Positions 49,312 through 57,729 of a stretch of DNA of 64,000 nucleotides are shown piece by piece. The DNA lies in NCBI RefSeq assembly GCF_009829685.1, contig NZ_VWSD01000004.1, forward strand, positions 1 through 64,000. Direction: 5' to 3'. The notes under the pieces are model-generated. The model was not told where the DNA came from. It was given only the letters and a program-made list of their open reading frames with translations, and did no database searches. Numbering within the stretch: the first letter of the stretch is position 1; every line of letters begins with the position of its first letter. Made by a program: the position numbers and the translations under genes. Origin of the DNA: Cellulomonas citrea. GTDB taxonomy: Bacteria > Actinomycetota > Actinomycetes > Actinomycetales > Cellulomonadaceae.

Positions 49312-50193
49312 GTGATCGTCCTAGGCCTGTCTCTCGTCTCGAGCGTGCTGTGGGGGCTGTCGGACTTCCTCGGCGGCGTCGCGGCCCGGCGCACCCGCGT
49401 CCTGCGGGCGACCGCCCTGAGCTACGTCGCGGCGACCGTCGTCCTGCTGGGCGCCGCGCTCGTGGTGCCCGGGACCTTCTCGCAGGCGGCGCTGAGCACC
49501 GGCGTCGTGGCCGGCGTCGCGACGATGGTCGGCTTCCTCACCTTCTACGCGGCCTTCGCCGCAGGGTCGATGGGCGTCGTCTCGGCGGAGGTCGCCGTGC
49601 TGCAGTCCGTCGTCCCGGTCGCCGTGGCCGTCACCGTGGGCGGCGAGCAGCTCGCGCCGACCGGCTGGCTGGGCGTCGCGCTGGCGGTCGGCGCCGGGGT
49701 GCTGCTCGGCCTCGGGGGAGAGGAAGGCCGTGGGCGCATCAGCCGCACCGCGCTCACGTTCGGCGCGGTCTCCGGCGTCTCGTTCGGGGTGGCCGTGGTC
49801 AGCCTCGACGCCGCGCCGTCGCAGGCAGGCGTGCTGCCCGCGACGGTCGAGGCCGTCGTCGGGCTCGTCCTGCTCGGTGCGCTCGTGCTCGCCTCGGCCC
49901 GCAGCAGGCGGGTGGCCGCCGCGGTGGCCGTGCTCGACGGCGACGGTGCCGGGTCCGGTGGCCGGGCGACCGGGCTGGCGCTCGGCTCCGGGGTCGTGCT
50001 CGGGCTGGCGAACGCGCTGCTGCTGCTCGCCCTCGCGCGGGGAGCCCTCGCGGTGGTGGCGGTCGTCATCGCGCTCTACCCGATCGGGACTGTGGTGCTC
50101 GCACGGTTCGTGCTGCACGAGCGGCTGCACCCGCGCCAGACGGTGGGCATCGGCATCGCCCTGGTCGCCTGCGGGCTGCTCGCGCTGTCGTGA
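49312..50193 (+). CDS. EamA/DMT family transporter
   Basis: A 293-residue membrane protein with ten predicted helices in two EamA repeats, beginning IVLGLSLVSSVLWGLSDFLGG, where the LWGLSDF pattern is typical. The second repeat ends with VVAVVIALYPIGTVVLARFVLHERLHPRQTVGIGIAL. Such proteins export small metabolites or drugs. The substrate is not predictable. GTG at 49312 follows TATGCT by 7 nt; an in-frame ATG at 49300 would add four residues. It is divergent from a CGNR regulator. Confidence 0.9.
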   Translation: MIVLGLSLVSSVLWGLSDFLGGVAARRTRVLRATALSYVAATVVLLGAALVVPGTFSQAALSTGVVAGVATMVGFLTFYAAFAAGSMGVVSAEVAVLQSVVPVAVAVTVGGEQLAPTGWLGVALAVGAGVLLGLGGEEGRGRISRTALTFGAVSGVSFGVAVVSLDAAPSQAGVLPATVEAVVGLVLLGALVLASARSRRVAAAVAVLDGDGAGSGGRATGLALGSGVVLGLANALLLLALARGALAVVAVVIALYPIGTVVLARFVLHERLHPRQTVGIGIALVACGLLALS

Positions 50194-50217
50194 CGGGAAG
50201 CACCCGCAGGGTGCGAG

Positions 50218-51267
50218 ATGATCGGGGTCGTGCAGCTCCACGACCCTGACCACCGCGACTTCGGCTCCGACAACTACGCAGGGGTGCACCCCGCGGTGCT
50301 CACCGCGCTGGCAGAGGCCAACGGCGGCCACCAGCGCGGCTACGGGGACGACGTCTACAGCGCCCGGCTGGCGCAGGTGCTGCGCGAGCACTTCGGCGCC
50401 CAGGCCGTGGGCTACCCGGTGTTCAACGGCACCGGGGCGAACGTGGTCGCCCTGTCGGCGATGACCCCGCGCTGGGGCTCGGTCGTGGTGCCGTCCTCCG
50501 CGCACGTGCACACCGACGAGGCCGGTGCCCCCGAGCGGATGGCCGGGCTCAAGCTGCTCACGGTCGAGGCCCCGGACGGGCGCCTCACCCCCGACCTCGT
50601 CGCCTCCGTGACGGCGGGCGGGCACGACGTGCACTTCCCGCAGCCGTCGGTGGTGGCGGTCGCGCAGGCCACCGAGCTCGGCACCGTCTACACCCCCGAT
50701 CAGCTGGGTGCACTCGCCGAGCAGGCGCACGGCCTGGGGCTGCGGCTCTACGTCGACGGGGCGCGGCTGGCGAACGCCGCGGCACACCTGGGTCTGCCGC
50801 TGCGCGCGTTCACCACGGACGTCGGGGTCGACGTCGTCGGGCTCGGCGGCACGAAGAACGGCCTCATGTTCGGCGAGGTCGTCGTCGTGCTGGACCCGGG
50901 CGCCGTCGACGGTCTGCCGTACGTGCGGAAGATGAGCGCCCAGCTGGCCAGCAAGAGCCGGTTCGCCGCCGCCCAGCTGCTCGCGCTGTACGACGGCGAC
51001 CTGTGGCTGGACTCGGCCCGGCACGCCAATGCGATGGCCCGACGGCTCGCCGCCGGGCTGGCCGAGGTCCCCGGCGCGCGGCTGGTGCACGAGGTGCAGG
51101 CGAACGCCGTGTTCGCAGCGCTCCCCGCGGCCACCGTCGCGCGGCTGCGCGAGCGCTGGGCCTTCTACGACTGGACGCCCGACGGTTCGCAGGTGCGGCT
51201 CATGTGCGCCTGGGACACGACCGAGCAGGACGTGGCCGACCTCCTCGCGGTCGCCCGCGAGGGCTGA
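50218..51267 (+). CDS. Low-specificity L-threonine aldolase family (PLP-dependent)
   Basis: A 349-residue PLP enzyme of the beta-eliminating lyase / threonine aldolase family. It has FGSDNYAGVHPAVLTALAEANGGHQRGYGDD at the N-terminus, VFNGTGANVVAL, SAHVHTDEAGAPE, RLYVDGARLANAAAHLG and the Schiff-base Lys in VGLGGTKNGLMFGE. It splits threonine or allo-threonine to glycine and acetaldehyde. ATG at 50218 lies 24 bp after the EamA stop, so they may share a transcript. A GTG at 50230 is an alternative start. Confidence 0.9.
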   Translation: MIGVVQLHDPDHRDFGSDNYAGVHPAVLTALAEANGGHQRGYGDDVYSARLAQVLREHFGAQAVGYPVFNGTGANVVALSAMTPRWGSVVVPSSAHVHTDEAGAPERMAGLKLLTVEAPDGRLTPDLVASVTAGGHDVHFPQPSVVAVAQATELGTVYTPDQLGALAEQAHGLGLRLYVDGARLANAAAHLGLPLRAFTTDVGVDVVGLGGTKNGLMFGEVVVVLDPGAVDGLPYVRKMSAQLASKSRFAAAQLLALYDGDLWLDSARHANAMARRLAAGLAEVPGARLVHEVQANAVFAALPAATVARLRERWAFYDWTPDGSQVRLMCAWDTTEQDVADLLAVAREG

Positions 51268-51327
51268 GCGCGTCAGCGCCGACCTGGCGGGCGGCGGACC
51301 CGCATGGTGGGGCCGCCGCCGGGGAGG

Positions 51328-53061
51328 TCAGCGGGTGCGCGGCCGGGTGTGCGTCACGTGCTCACGCGCGGGACCGCGACCGGACCGGGGCCCGGTGTCC
51401 ACCCGGATGTGCAGCGGACGGCCGGCGACCCGGGTCCGCGAGAGCCGCTCGACCGCCTCGGGGGTCAGCCCACCGGGGATGTCGACGAGCGAGAAGCTGG
51501 CGAAGATGTCGATCTTGCCGACCTCCTTGCCGACCAGCCCGCCCTCACCGGTGAGCGCACCGACGAGCGCACCGGGCTGCAACCCGTCGCGGTGGCCGAC
51601 CGAGACGCGGTACCGCGGGGCGGTGCTGTCGCCGCGAGGTGCCCGGCCCGGCCGGGGCGTGCCCTCGCGTTCGGCACGCGCGGGGACCAGGTGGGCCCGG
51701 GCGAGCGCGTCGTCGAGGTCGTCGCCCTCGGCGGTGCGCGGTGCGGGGCCGTCGTCGCCGACGGCGAGCGCCGTGACGAGCGCGAGCAGCTCCGCCGCAT
51801 CGATCTCGGGGTGCGCGGCCAGGTGGTCGGCGACGGCGGCCCGGTACAGGTCGAGCCGGCCGGCCTGGCGGCGCAGCTCGGTGCGCCCGAAGAGCGAGGC
51901 GACGCGGTGCGCCGAGACGTCCGCGGGCGAGGGGATCGGCATCTCCTCGAGCGTGGTGCGGATGGTCCGCTCGACCTGGGCGAGCTTGCCCCGCTCGCTC
52001 GGGGTGACGAAGGTGATCGCGACCCCGTCCCGCCCGGCGCGCCCGGTGCGCCCGATGCGGTGCACGTAGGCCTCGGCCTCGCGCGGCACGTCGAAGTTGA
52101 CGACGAGCCCGATGCGCTCGACGTCGAGCCCGCGGGCGGCGACGTCGGTGGCCACGAGCACGTCGAGGGCGCCGGAGCGCAGGCGCTCGACGATCCGCTC
52201 GCGTTCGGTCTGGGCGACGTCGCCGGAGATGTGCGCGGCGGACAGGCCCTTGGCGATGAGTGCGGAGCCGACCTGCTCGGCGGCCTCCCGGGTGCGCACG
52301 AAGACGATCGCCGCATCGGCGTCCGAGACGGCCAGCACGCGCTGCAGCGCGCCCACCTTGTGCCGGAACGGCACGACGGCATAGGCCTGGCGCACCGACT
52401 TGACGGTGGACGCCTGCGGCGTGATCGACAGCTGTACCGGGTCCTGCAGGTGCGCCTGCGCGACGCGTCGGATCGCGGGCGGCATGGTGGCCGAGAACAG
52501 CGCGACCTGCCGGGACTTCGGGGTGGCGTCGAGCACCCGGTCGACGTCCTCGGCGAAGCCCATCCGCAGCATCTCGTCGGCCTCGTCGAGCACGAGGAAC
52601 CGCACCTGGTCCAGGTGCAGCGTGTGCCGGTCGAGGTGGTCGAGCACCCGGCCGGGGGTGCCCACGACGACCTGGGCGCCGCGGGCCAGCGCGCGCTGCT
52701 GCGGCAGGAACGGCGCACCGCCGTAGACCGGGACGACGGTGAGGTCGGCCACCTTGGACGCGAACGACTCGATGGCCTCGGCGACCTGCATCGCGAGCTC
52801 ACGGGTCGGGGTGAGCACGATGGCCTGCACGGCGCCGAGCGCCGGGTCGACGGCCGCGAGCAGCGGAAGCCCGAAGGCGGCGGTCTTGCCGGTGCCGGTC
52901 TGCGCCACGCCGACGAGGTCGCGGCCGGACAGCAGCGGCGGGATGGCCTGGGCCTGGATGGCGGTGGGCACGGCGAAGCCGAGCCCTTCGACCGCGCGCT
53001 GCAGCGCGGGCGGCAGGCCGAGGTCGTCGAAGGTGGGCACAGCAGAGGTCTGTTCGGTCAC
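51328..53061 (-). CDS. DEAD-box RNA helicase with DbpA-type RNA-binding domain
   Basis: A 577-residue ATP-dependent RNA helicase of the DeaD/CsdA class. The Q motif is VPTAIQAQAIPPLL. Other motifs are AQTGTGKTAAF (I), LTPTRELAMQV (Ia), VGTPGRVLDH (Ib), LDEADEML (II), FSATMP (III), VATDVAARGLDVE (V) and YVHRIGRTGRAGR (VI). A C-terminal DbpA/CsdA RNA-binding domain starts near YRVSVGHRDGLQPGALVGAL. GTG at 53061 gives MTEQTSAVPTFDDLGL. A TAGGAT -10 at 53229-53234 would create a leader of about 160 nt, reminiscent of cold-shock helicase mRNAs. Confidence 0.93.
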   Translation of the reverse strand: MTEQTSAVPTFDDLGLPPALQRAVEGLGFAVPTAIQAQAIPPLLSGRDLVGVAQTGTGKTAAFGLPLLAAVDPALGAVQAIVLTPTRELAMQVAEAIESFASKVADLTVVPVYGGAPFLPQQRALARGAQVVVGTPGRVLDHLDRHTLHLDQVRFLVLDEADEMLRMGFAEDVDRVLDATPKSRQVALFSATMPPAIRRVAQAHLQDPVQLSITPQASTVKSVRQAYAVVPFRHKVGALQRVLAVSDADAAIVFVRTREAAEQVGSALIAKGLSAAHISGDVAQTERERIVERLRSGALDVLVATDVAARGLDVERIGLVVNFDVPREAEAYVHRIGRTGRAGRDGVAITFVTPSERGKLAQVERTIRTTLEEMPIPSPADVSAHRVASLFGRTELRRQAGRLDLYRAAVADHLAAHPEIDAAELLALVTALAVGDDGPAPRTAEGDDLDDALARAHLVPARAEREGTPRPGRAPRGDSTAPRYRVSVGHRDGLQPGALVGALTGEGGLVGKEVGKIDIFASFSLVDIPGGLTPEAVERLSRTRVAGRPLHIRVDTGPRSGRGPAREHVTHTRPRTR

Positions 53062-53228
53062 GTCGAGCCGTTTCGAGCCGGGGGAGCCCTGACCGTGCGC
53101 CACGTCGGCGGACGGTTGGTCGCCGACCCCGGCACACCTGGCGGCCCGCTGGGCGGGCGCCGACACGGGAGGCGACGCATGAGGCGTGCACTCCGAAGGG
53201 GGACGCGACGAACTCCGGATTCGGTCTG

Positions 53229-53234
53229 ATCCTA
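53229..53234 (-). promoter_or_regulatory. -10 element (TAGGAT) upstream of the DEAD-box helicase, long leader
   Basis: TAGGAT on the minus strand is the best -10 in the 181-bp gap and predicts a transcript with about 160 untranslated bases. The leader contains a directly repeated CGGCTCGA just before the GTG. Confidence 0.35.
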
Positions 53235-53242
53235 CCGGACGA

Positions 53243-53665
53243 TCATCCCAGGTCTCGTCGACGGCCCTCGATCGCCGGGCAGCGGTCGGTGACGACCAGC
53301 AGTCCTGCGGTGCGGGCGCGCGCGGCGGCGGCCTCGTCGTGCACCCCGAGCTGGAACCACACGGCACGTGCGCCGACCGCGATCGCCTCGTCGACGACCG
53401 GCCCCACCCGCGCGGAGGAGACGAACAGGTCCACCACGTCGACGGGCCCGTCGATGTCGCCCAGCCGCGCGACCCCGGGTGCGCCGTGCACCGTCGCGGC
53501 GCTCGGGTGCACGGGCGTGATCCGGTGCCCGATCCGCTGCAGGTAGGCGGCCACGTCGTACGCCGGCCGCGCCGTGTTGTCCGACAGACCGACGACGGCC
53601 CAGTGGCCGGGGGTGCGCAGCAGGTGGTCGACGGCCTGCTCGTCACCGACGGTTTCGCTGTCCAT
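53243..53665 (-). CDS. CoA-binding domain protein (YccU-like)
   Basis: A 140-residue stand-alone CoA-binding Rossmann protein. It has WAVVGLSDNTARPAYDVAAYLQRIGHRITPVHP, typical of the YccU family, then VDVVDLFVSSARVGPVVDEAIAVGARAVWFQLGVHDEAAAARA and a late RCPAIE with the conserved Cys. The function is unassigned. ATG at 53665. It is 181 bp upstream of the helicase on the same strand. Confidence 0.9.
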   Translation of the reverse strand: MDSETVGDEQAVDHLLRTPGHWAVVGLSDNTARPAYDVAAYLQRIGHRITPVHPSAATVHGAPGVARLGDIDGPVDVVDLFVSSARVGPVVDEAIAVGARAVWFQLGVHDEAAAARARTAGLLVVTDRCPAIEGRRRDLG

Positions 53666-53715
53666 GCCGCCAGCCTCGCACGCCACCTGAGCCGGGCCCA
53701 CCTAGGATCGGGCCG

Positions 53716-53748
53716 GTGGCACGGGGCCGCCACGCGGGTCGGGGGTGA
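53716..53748 (+). CDS. Possible 10-residue leader peptide upstream of the CDP-alcohol transferase
   Basis: GTG at 53716 lies 7 nt after TAGGAT (53703-53708) and encodes VARGRHAGRG. Its TGA overlaps the GTG at 53745 (GTGA), the possible start of the next gene. The arrangement parallels the leader at 48683-48715. It may be a coincidence in GC-rich sequence. Confidence 0.3.
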   Translation: MARGRHAGRG

Positions 53749-53750
53749 CG

Positions 53751-54332
53751 ATGAGTGCGGACGAGGCGGTCTCGGACCGCGTCCTCACCGTGCCGAACGC
53801 GATCTCGGCCGCCCGGCTGGTGCTGGTGCCGGTGTTCGCGGTGCTGCTGGCCCGCCACCAGGACGTGTGGGCGCTCGTCGTGCTCGTGGTCTCCGCCGGC
53901 AGCGACTGGCTGGACGGGGTGCTGGCACGCCGGCTCAACCAGGTCTCCCGGCTCGGACGCCTCCTCGACCCTGCCGCGGACCGGCTCTTCATCCTCGTGA
54001 CGATCGTCGCCCTCGCGGTGCGGGGGGTCGTGCCGTGGTGGGTGGTGGCGCTGCTGCTGGTGCGCGACCTGGTGCTCGGTGTCATGCAGCTCGTGCTGGC
54101 GCGAGCCGGCTGGGCGCCGCTCCAGGTGCACGTCGCGGGCAAGGCGGGGACGTTGCTGCTGCTCTACGCCTTCGCCCTGCTGCTGCTCGGCTCGCTGCTC
54201 CCGGGGGGCTGGGGCGTGGGCGTGGGTGCCCTGGGCTGGGCGGCGGCCCTGTGGGGCGTGGCCCTGTACTGGGTGTCGGGTGCGCTCTACCTGACGCAGG
54301 CGCGGCAGGTGCTCGCCCAGGCGCGCGCATGA
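53751..54332 (+). CDS. CDP-alcohol phosphatidyltransferase family protein (PgsA2-like)
   Basis: A 193-residue membrane phospholipid-head-group transferase with about five helices. The CDP-alcohol motif D-x2-DG-x2-AR-x8-G-x3-D-x3-D is complete: DWLDGVLARR...RLGRLLDPAADR. By synteny it matches M. tuberculosis pgsA2 (Rv1822). The exact alcohol acceptor is uncertain. ATG at 53751, or GTG at 53745, which overlaps the TGA of a possible 10-codon leader frame (53716-53748) that itself follows TAGGAT by 7 nt. It overlaps the next gene by ATGA and heads a conserved operon. Confidence 0.88.
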   Translation: MSADEAVSDRVLTVPNAISAARLVLVPVFAVLLARHQDVWALVVLVVSAGSDWLDGVLARRLNQVSRLGRLLDPAADRLFILVTIVALAVRGVVPWWVVALLLVRDLVLGVMQLVLARAGWAPLQVHVAGKAGTLLLLYAFALLLLGSLLPGGWGVGVGALGWAAALWGVALYWVSGALYLTQARQVLAQARA

Positions 54333-55255
54333 CGCCGCGGCACGGGGATGGCCCCGCACGTGAGCCGGACGCGTCGATGACGCTGCTGTCGGAGGTCTTC
54401 CGACGCCCGCTCGATCCCGGCTACCACGAGGCGGCTCGGCGCAAGGCGGCCCACCCCGACGCCCCCGTCGGTCGCACCCGCACGGTCGGGGTGCTGGTGC
54501 TCACCGTGCTGCTCGGCCTCGTGGTGACGGCCGCGACGCTGGCACTGCGCCAGCCCTCCCCGTCGGCGGTCGAGGCCAGGGCCCTGCTCCTGGGGCAGAT
54601 CAAGGACGAGACCGCACGCGCGGACGAGGCCCAACGCTCGATCAGCGCGACGTCGGCGCAGCTCACCGCCCTGCAGGAGCAGGTGCTCGCGGGGGAGGAC
54701 CCGAAGCTGCTGGCCCGCCTGCAGCAGGACGCAGGCGCGTCGGGCGTGGTCGCGGTGACGGGTCCTGGCCTTCGCGTCGAGCTGTCGGACGCCCCGGCGG
54801 CCGACGGGCAGGACGAGCCGGACCTGGACCACCGGGTGCAGGACGTCGACCTCCAGGTGGTCGTCAACGGGTTGTGGGCCGCCGGTGCCGAGGCCGTCGC
54901 GATCAACGGGACCCGCCTGACCACGACGACGGCGATCCGCTCGGCGGGTTCGGCGGTGCTCGTGGACCTGGTGGCGATGTCGAGCCCGTACGACGTCGAC
55001 GCGATCGGTGACTCGGCGACCCTGCAGACCCAGCTCGCACTCGGTTCGGCGGGTCAGCACCTGGCCACGTTGCGGGACACGTACGACATCGGGGTTGCCG
55101 TGAGCGCCCGCACCGACCTGCGGCTGCCGGGGACGGGGCAGGTGACGTTGCGCTACGCCTCCACGCCGGCGCCCACGTCATCGGCCACCCCGTCCCCGTC
55201 GGCCGACGGCGGTGTGGCAGGCTCGTCCAGCACACAGGAGGGGAGGACGCCGTGA
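54329..55255 (+). CDS. DUF881 domain-containing protein (Rv1823-like)
   Basis: A 308-residue protein with one N-terminal membrane helix (TVGVLVLTVLLGLVVTAATLAL, about residues 51-72), a coiled-coil stretch and an extracytoplasmic DUF881 domain (VVAVTGPGLRVELSDAP, VVNGLWAAGAEAVAINGTRLTT). The C-terminus is a Ser/Pro/Thr-rich tail. It overlaps the CDP-alcohol transferase (ATGA) and the next gene (GTGA). DUF881 proteins come in pairs around a small basic protein in this conserved actinobacterial cluster. Function unknown. Confidence 0.9.
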   Translation: MTPRHGDGPAREPDASMTLLSEVFRRPLDPGYHEAARRKAAHPDAPVGRTRTVGVLVLTVLLGLVVTAATLALRQPSPSAVEARALLLGQIKDETARADEAQRSISATSAQLTALQEQVLAGEDPKLLARLQQDAGASGVVAVTGPGLRVELSDAPAADGQDEPDLDHRVQDVDLQVVVNGLWAAGAEAVAINGTRLTTTTAIRSAGSAVLVDLVAMSSPYDVDAIGDSATLQTQLALGSAGQHLATLRDTYDIGVAVSARTDLRLPGTGQVTLRYASTPAPTSSATPSPSADGGVAGSSSTQEGRTP

Positions 55256-55584
55256 TCGCCCTGCTCGGGCTGGCGCTGGGGGTCGTGCTCGGTCTGGTGC
55301 TGCAGCCGACCGTCCCGACCGAGCTGCAGCCGTATCTGCCGATCGCCGTGGTGGCTGCGCTCGACGCGCTGTTCGGGGGGCTGCGCGCGACGTTGGACGG
55401 CATCTTCGACGACCGGGTGTTCGTCACGTCGTTCCTGTCGAACGTCGTGCTCGCGGCCCTCATCGTCTTCCTCGGCGACCAGCTGGGGGTCGGGTCGCAG
55501 CTGTCCACGGCCGTCGTCGTGGTGCTCGGGATCCGGATCTTCTCCAATGCCGCCGCCATCCGCCGGCACGTGTTCAAGGCATGA
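55252..55584 (+). CDS. Small basic family protein (DUF1290, Rv1824-like)
   Basis: A 110-residue membrane protein with three hydrophobic segments, IALLGLALGVVLGLVLQP, PIAVVAALDALFGGLRA and SFLSNVVLAALIVFLGDQLG, ending NAAAIRRHVFKA. It matches the Sbp family, which resides with DUF881 proteins. GTG overlaps the previous stop and its own TGA overlaps the next ATG. A membrane partner of the two DUF881 proteins is likely. Confidence 0.92.
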   Translation: MIALLGLALGVVLGLVLQPTVPTELQPYLPIAVVAALDALFGGLRATLDGIFDDRVFVTSFLSNVVLAALIVFLGDQLGVGSQLSTAVVVVLGIRIFSNAAAIRRHVFKA

Positions 55585-56351
55585 GCCTGGACGAGCCGCA
55601 GCGTCCGCCTCGTCAGACGCGGGCGCCGGCGGACGGGTGGGATGCGGTGCGTCGCGTGCTGCGGCCACGGCGCAGCCGGTCCCAGCTGATCATCGGGGTG
55701 CTCTGCGCGCTGCTCGGCTTCGCCGTGGTCACCCAGGTGCACCAGACGAGCGAGACCAACCTGTCGGGACTCACCCAGGACGAGCTGGTGCGGATCCTCG
55801 ACGAGGCGACGGACCGGGCAGACGCGCTCTCGGCCGAGGAGGCGGACCTGCAGCGCGAACGCGAGCAGCTCGCCTCGGGCTCCGACACGCGTGCGGCAGC
55901 GCTGGCGGCAGCCGAGCGCAACGCCGCGGCGCAGGGGATCCTCACGGGGCGGCTGCCGGCCACGGGACCCGGGGTGAAGATCACGGTGAGCGACCCGGAC
56001 GGGCAGGTGCGCCCGCTCACGCTGCTCAACATGCTCGAGGAGCTGCGCAACGCCGGGGCCGAGGCGGTGAGCGTCAACGGGGTACGGGTGGTGGCGTCGA
56101 GCTCCTTCACCGGGTCGGCCGGGTCTGTGGTTCTCGACGAGCAGCTGCTCGAGGCGCCCTACCTGTGGGAGGCGATCGGTGACCCCGACACGATCGACAC
56201 CGCGCTCGGCATCCCGGGTGGCGCCTCGGCCGCTGTCCGACGTGACGGTGGTCACGCGTCGGTGGCCAAGCTGGACTCGGTGACGATCACGGCAGTCACC
56301 CGTGCGGCGGATCCGCGGTACGCGACTCCCGTGCCTGCGAGCACCCCGTAG
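55581..56351 (+). CDS. DUF881 domain-containing protein (Rv1825-like)
   Basis: A 256-residue protein with a single N-terminal helix (LIIGVLCALLGFAVVTQV, about residues 37-54), a coiled-coil (EEADLQREREQLASG) and a DUF881 domain (LPATGPGVKITVSDPDGQVRP, LRNAGAEAVSVNGVRVVASSSFTG). It is paralogous to the gene two positions upstream. M. tuberculosis has gcvH next; here a 104-bp gap leads directly to the FHA gene. Confidence 0.92.
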   Translation: MSLDEPQRPPRQTRAPADGWDAVRRVLRPRRSRSQLIIGVLCALLGFAVVTQVHQTSETNLSGLTQDELVRILDEATDRADALSAEEADLQREREQLASGSDTRAAALAAAERNAAAQGILTGRLPATGPGVKITVSDPDGQVRPLTLLNMLEELRNAGAEAVSVNGVRVVASSSFTGSAGSVVLDEQLLEAPYLWEAIGDPDTIDTALGIPGGASAAVRRDGGHASVAKLDSVTITAVTRAADPRYATPVPASTP

Positions 56352-56455
56352 GGGCACCGGGCTGCTCGCAGGGCCCGGGGCCGCATAGGCTGTCCAGCAG
56401 GGAGTGCTCTGACGAGCACCCACGAGCGCAGATGGCACGGGACCCAGGAGGTGGC

Positions 56456-56920
56456 ATGACGTGGGAGCGCAGTGAGGACGTGCCTGCGTCGTCGGGCGCC
56501 GACACGACGATCAACCTGGGTGGCCCCGCCGCCGCGGAGCCGGACCAGTCCGGCCCCGTCGGCCTGAGCCCGCAGGAGGCTGCGGCGGTGCAGGCACTGC
56601 CGCCGACCTCGGCGCTGCTCGTCATGCAGCGGGGTCCGAGCGCGGGTTCGCGGTTCCTGCTCGACGCCGACCGCACCACGGCCGGCCGTGGCACCACGTC
56701 GGACATCTTCCTCGACGACGTGACGGTCTCTCGCAAGCACGCCGAGTTCGTCCGGGAGCCGGGTGGCTTCGCGGTGCGCGACGTCGGCTCGCTCAACGGC
56801 ACCTACGTCAACCACGACCGGATCGACCACGTGGTCCTGCACGCCGGCGACGAGGTGCAGATCGGCAAGTTCCGGATGACCTTCCACCCCAGCCCCCAGC
56901 GCGACACGGTGGCGGGTTGA
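56456..56920 (+). CDS. garA: FHA domain protein, GarA/OdhI-like
   Basis: A 154-residue forkhead-associated protein. The FHA core is TTAGRGTTSDIFLDDVTVSRKHAEFV...VRDVGSLNGTYVNHDRID, with the Arg, Ser, His and Asn that bind phosphothreonine. The N-terminus has an acidic Thr pair ADTTIN (T17-T18) where GarA carries its PknB/PknG-phosphorylated ETTS. GarA/OdhI inhibit 2-oxoglutarate dehydrogenase and control glutamate metabolism. AGGAGG at 56446-56451 selects ATG at 56456. It overlaps the next gene (TTGA). Confidence 0.9.
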   Translation: MTWERSEDVPASSGADTTINLGGPAAAEPDQSGPVGLSPQEAAAVQALPPTSALLVMQRGPSAGSRFLLDADRTTAGRGTTSDIFLDDVTVSRKHAEFVREPGGFAVRDVGSLNGTYVNHDRIDHVVLHAGDEVQIGKFRMTFHPSPQRDTVAG

Positions 56921-57684
56921 GCGGCGAGGGCGCGCGTCTGCCGGTCGTCGCACCGTCGCCGGTGGCCGCCGGCGAGGTCGAGCCGGAGGCCTGGCCGCGG
57001 GGGATCTCCCGGCGCGCGACGATGCGGATCTCGGACGCGCTGGCGGCGCTGCGCATCGAGTTCCCCACGATGACGCCGTCCCGGCTGCGCTTCCTGGAGG
57101 ACCAGGGCCTGGTGCACCCGGTCCGGACGCCGGCCGGGTATCGGCAGTACTCGCCGGCCGACATCGAGCGGCTGCGCTACGTGCTGCGTCAGCAGCGCGA
57201 CCACTACCGACCGTTGCGCGTGATCGCCGAGCAGCTGGCGGCCCTCGATGCGGGGCAGGCGGAGGAGGCCGCTCCGCGGGCGCGGCTCGCCACCCGGGAC
57301 GGTGCGGCCGCGGACCCGCGTGCCTGGACGGTCGCAGCCCTGGCGCGTGACGCCGGCGTGGCGGAGTCGTTCGTCACCGAGCTGGTCGACGCCGGCGTGC
57401 TGCGCCCTGGTCCGCGCGGCGTGCTCGAGGCCTGGGACCGTGACGTCGTGCTGGCTGCTGCGCGTCTGGCGGAGCACGGGGTCGACGCGAGGCACCTGCG
57501 GTCGCTGCGCTCCGCGGCGGACCGGCAGGTGGACCTGGTCGAGGCGCTCGTGGCGCCGGTGCGCGGTCGGCGGGGTTCGACGGGGAGCGAGCGTGCGGGG
57601 ACGTTGGCCGCCGAGCTCGGCGAGCTGCTGGCCCAGATGCACACGTCCCTGCTGCGGGCGGCGGTCGCGCAGATCGTGCCCTGA
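56917..57684 (+). CDS. ftsR: MerR-family transcriptional regulator FtsR-like
   Basis: A 255-residue regulator with an N-terminal MerR HTH (MRISDALAALRIEFPTMTPSRLRFLEDQGLVHP, RTPAGYRQYSPADIERLRYV, about residues 36-85) and a second winged-helix-like region around WTVAALARDAGVAESFVTELVDAGVL. Synteny with Rv1828 and corynebacterial ftsR, an activator of ftsZ, supports the name. The TTG start overlaps the garA stop. Alternative in-frame starts lie downstream before the HTH. Confidence 0.88.
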   Translation: MSGEGARLPVVAPSPVAAGEVEPEAWPRGISRRATMRISDALAALRIEFPTMTPSRLRFLEDQGLVHPVRTPAGYRQYSPADIERLRYVLRQQRDHYRPLRVIAEQLAALDAGQAEEAAPRARLATRDGAAADPRAWTVAALARDAGVAESFVTELVDAGVLRPGPRGVLEAWDRDVVLAAARLAEHGVDARHLRSLRSAADRQVDLVEALVAPVRGRRGSTGSERAGTLAAELGELLAQMHTSLLRAAVAQIVP

Positions 57685-57717
57685 GCCGCCCGCTCGGCGG
57701 GTTCGGCGGCGGCGACG

Positions 57718-57723
57718 TAGCGT
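57718..57723 (+). promoter_or_regulatory. -10 element of the DUF151 gene (TAGCGT), leaderless promoter
   Basis: TAGCGT is 6 nt from GTG at 57730, and no ribosome binding site is present. Confidence 0.45.
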
Positions 57724-57729
57724 GGTGCC

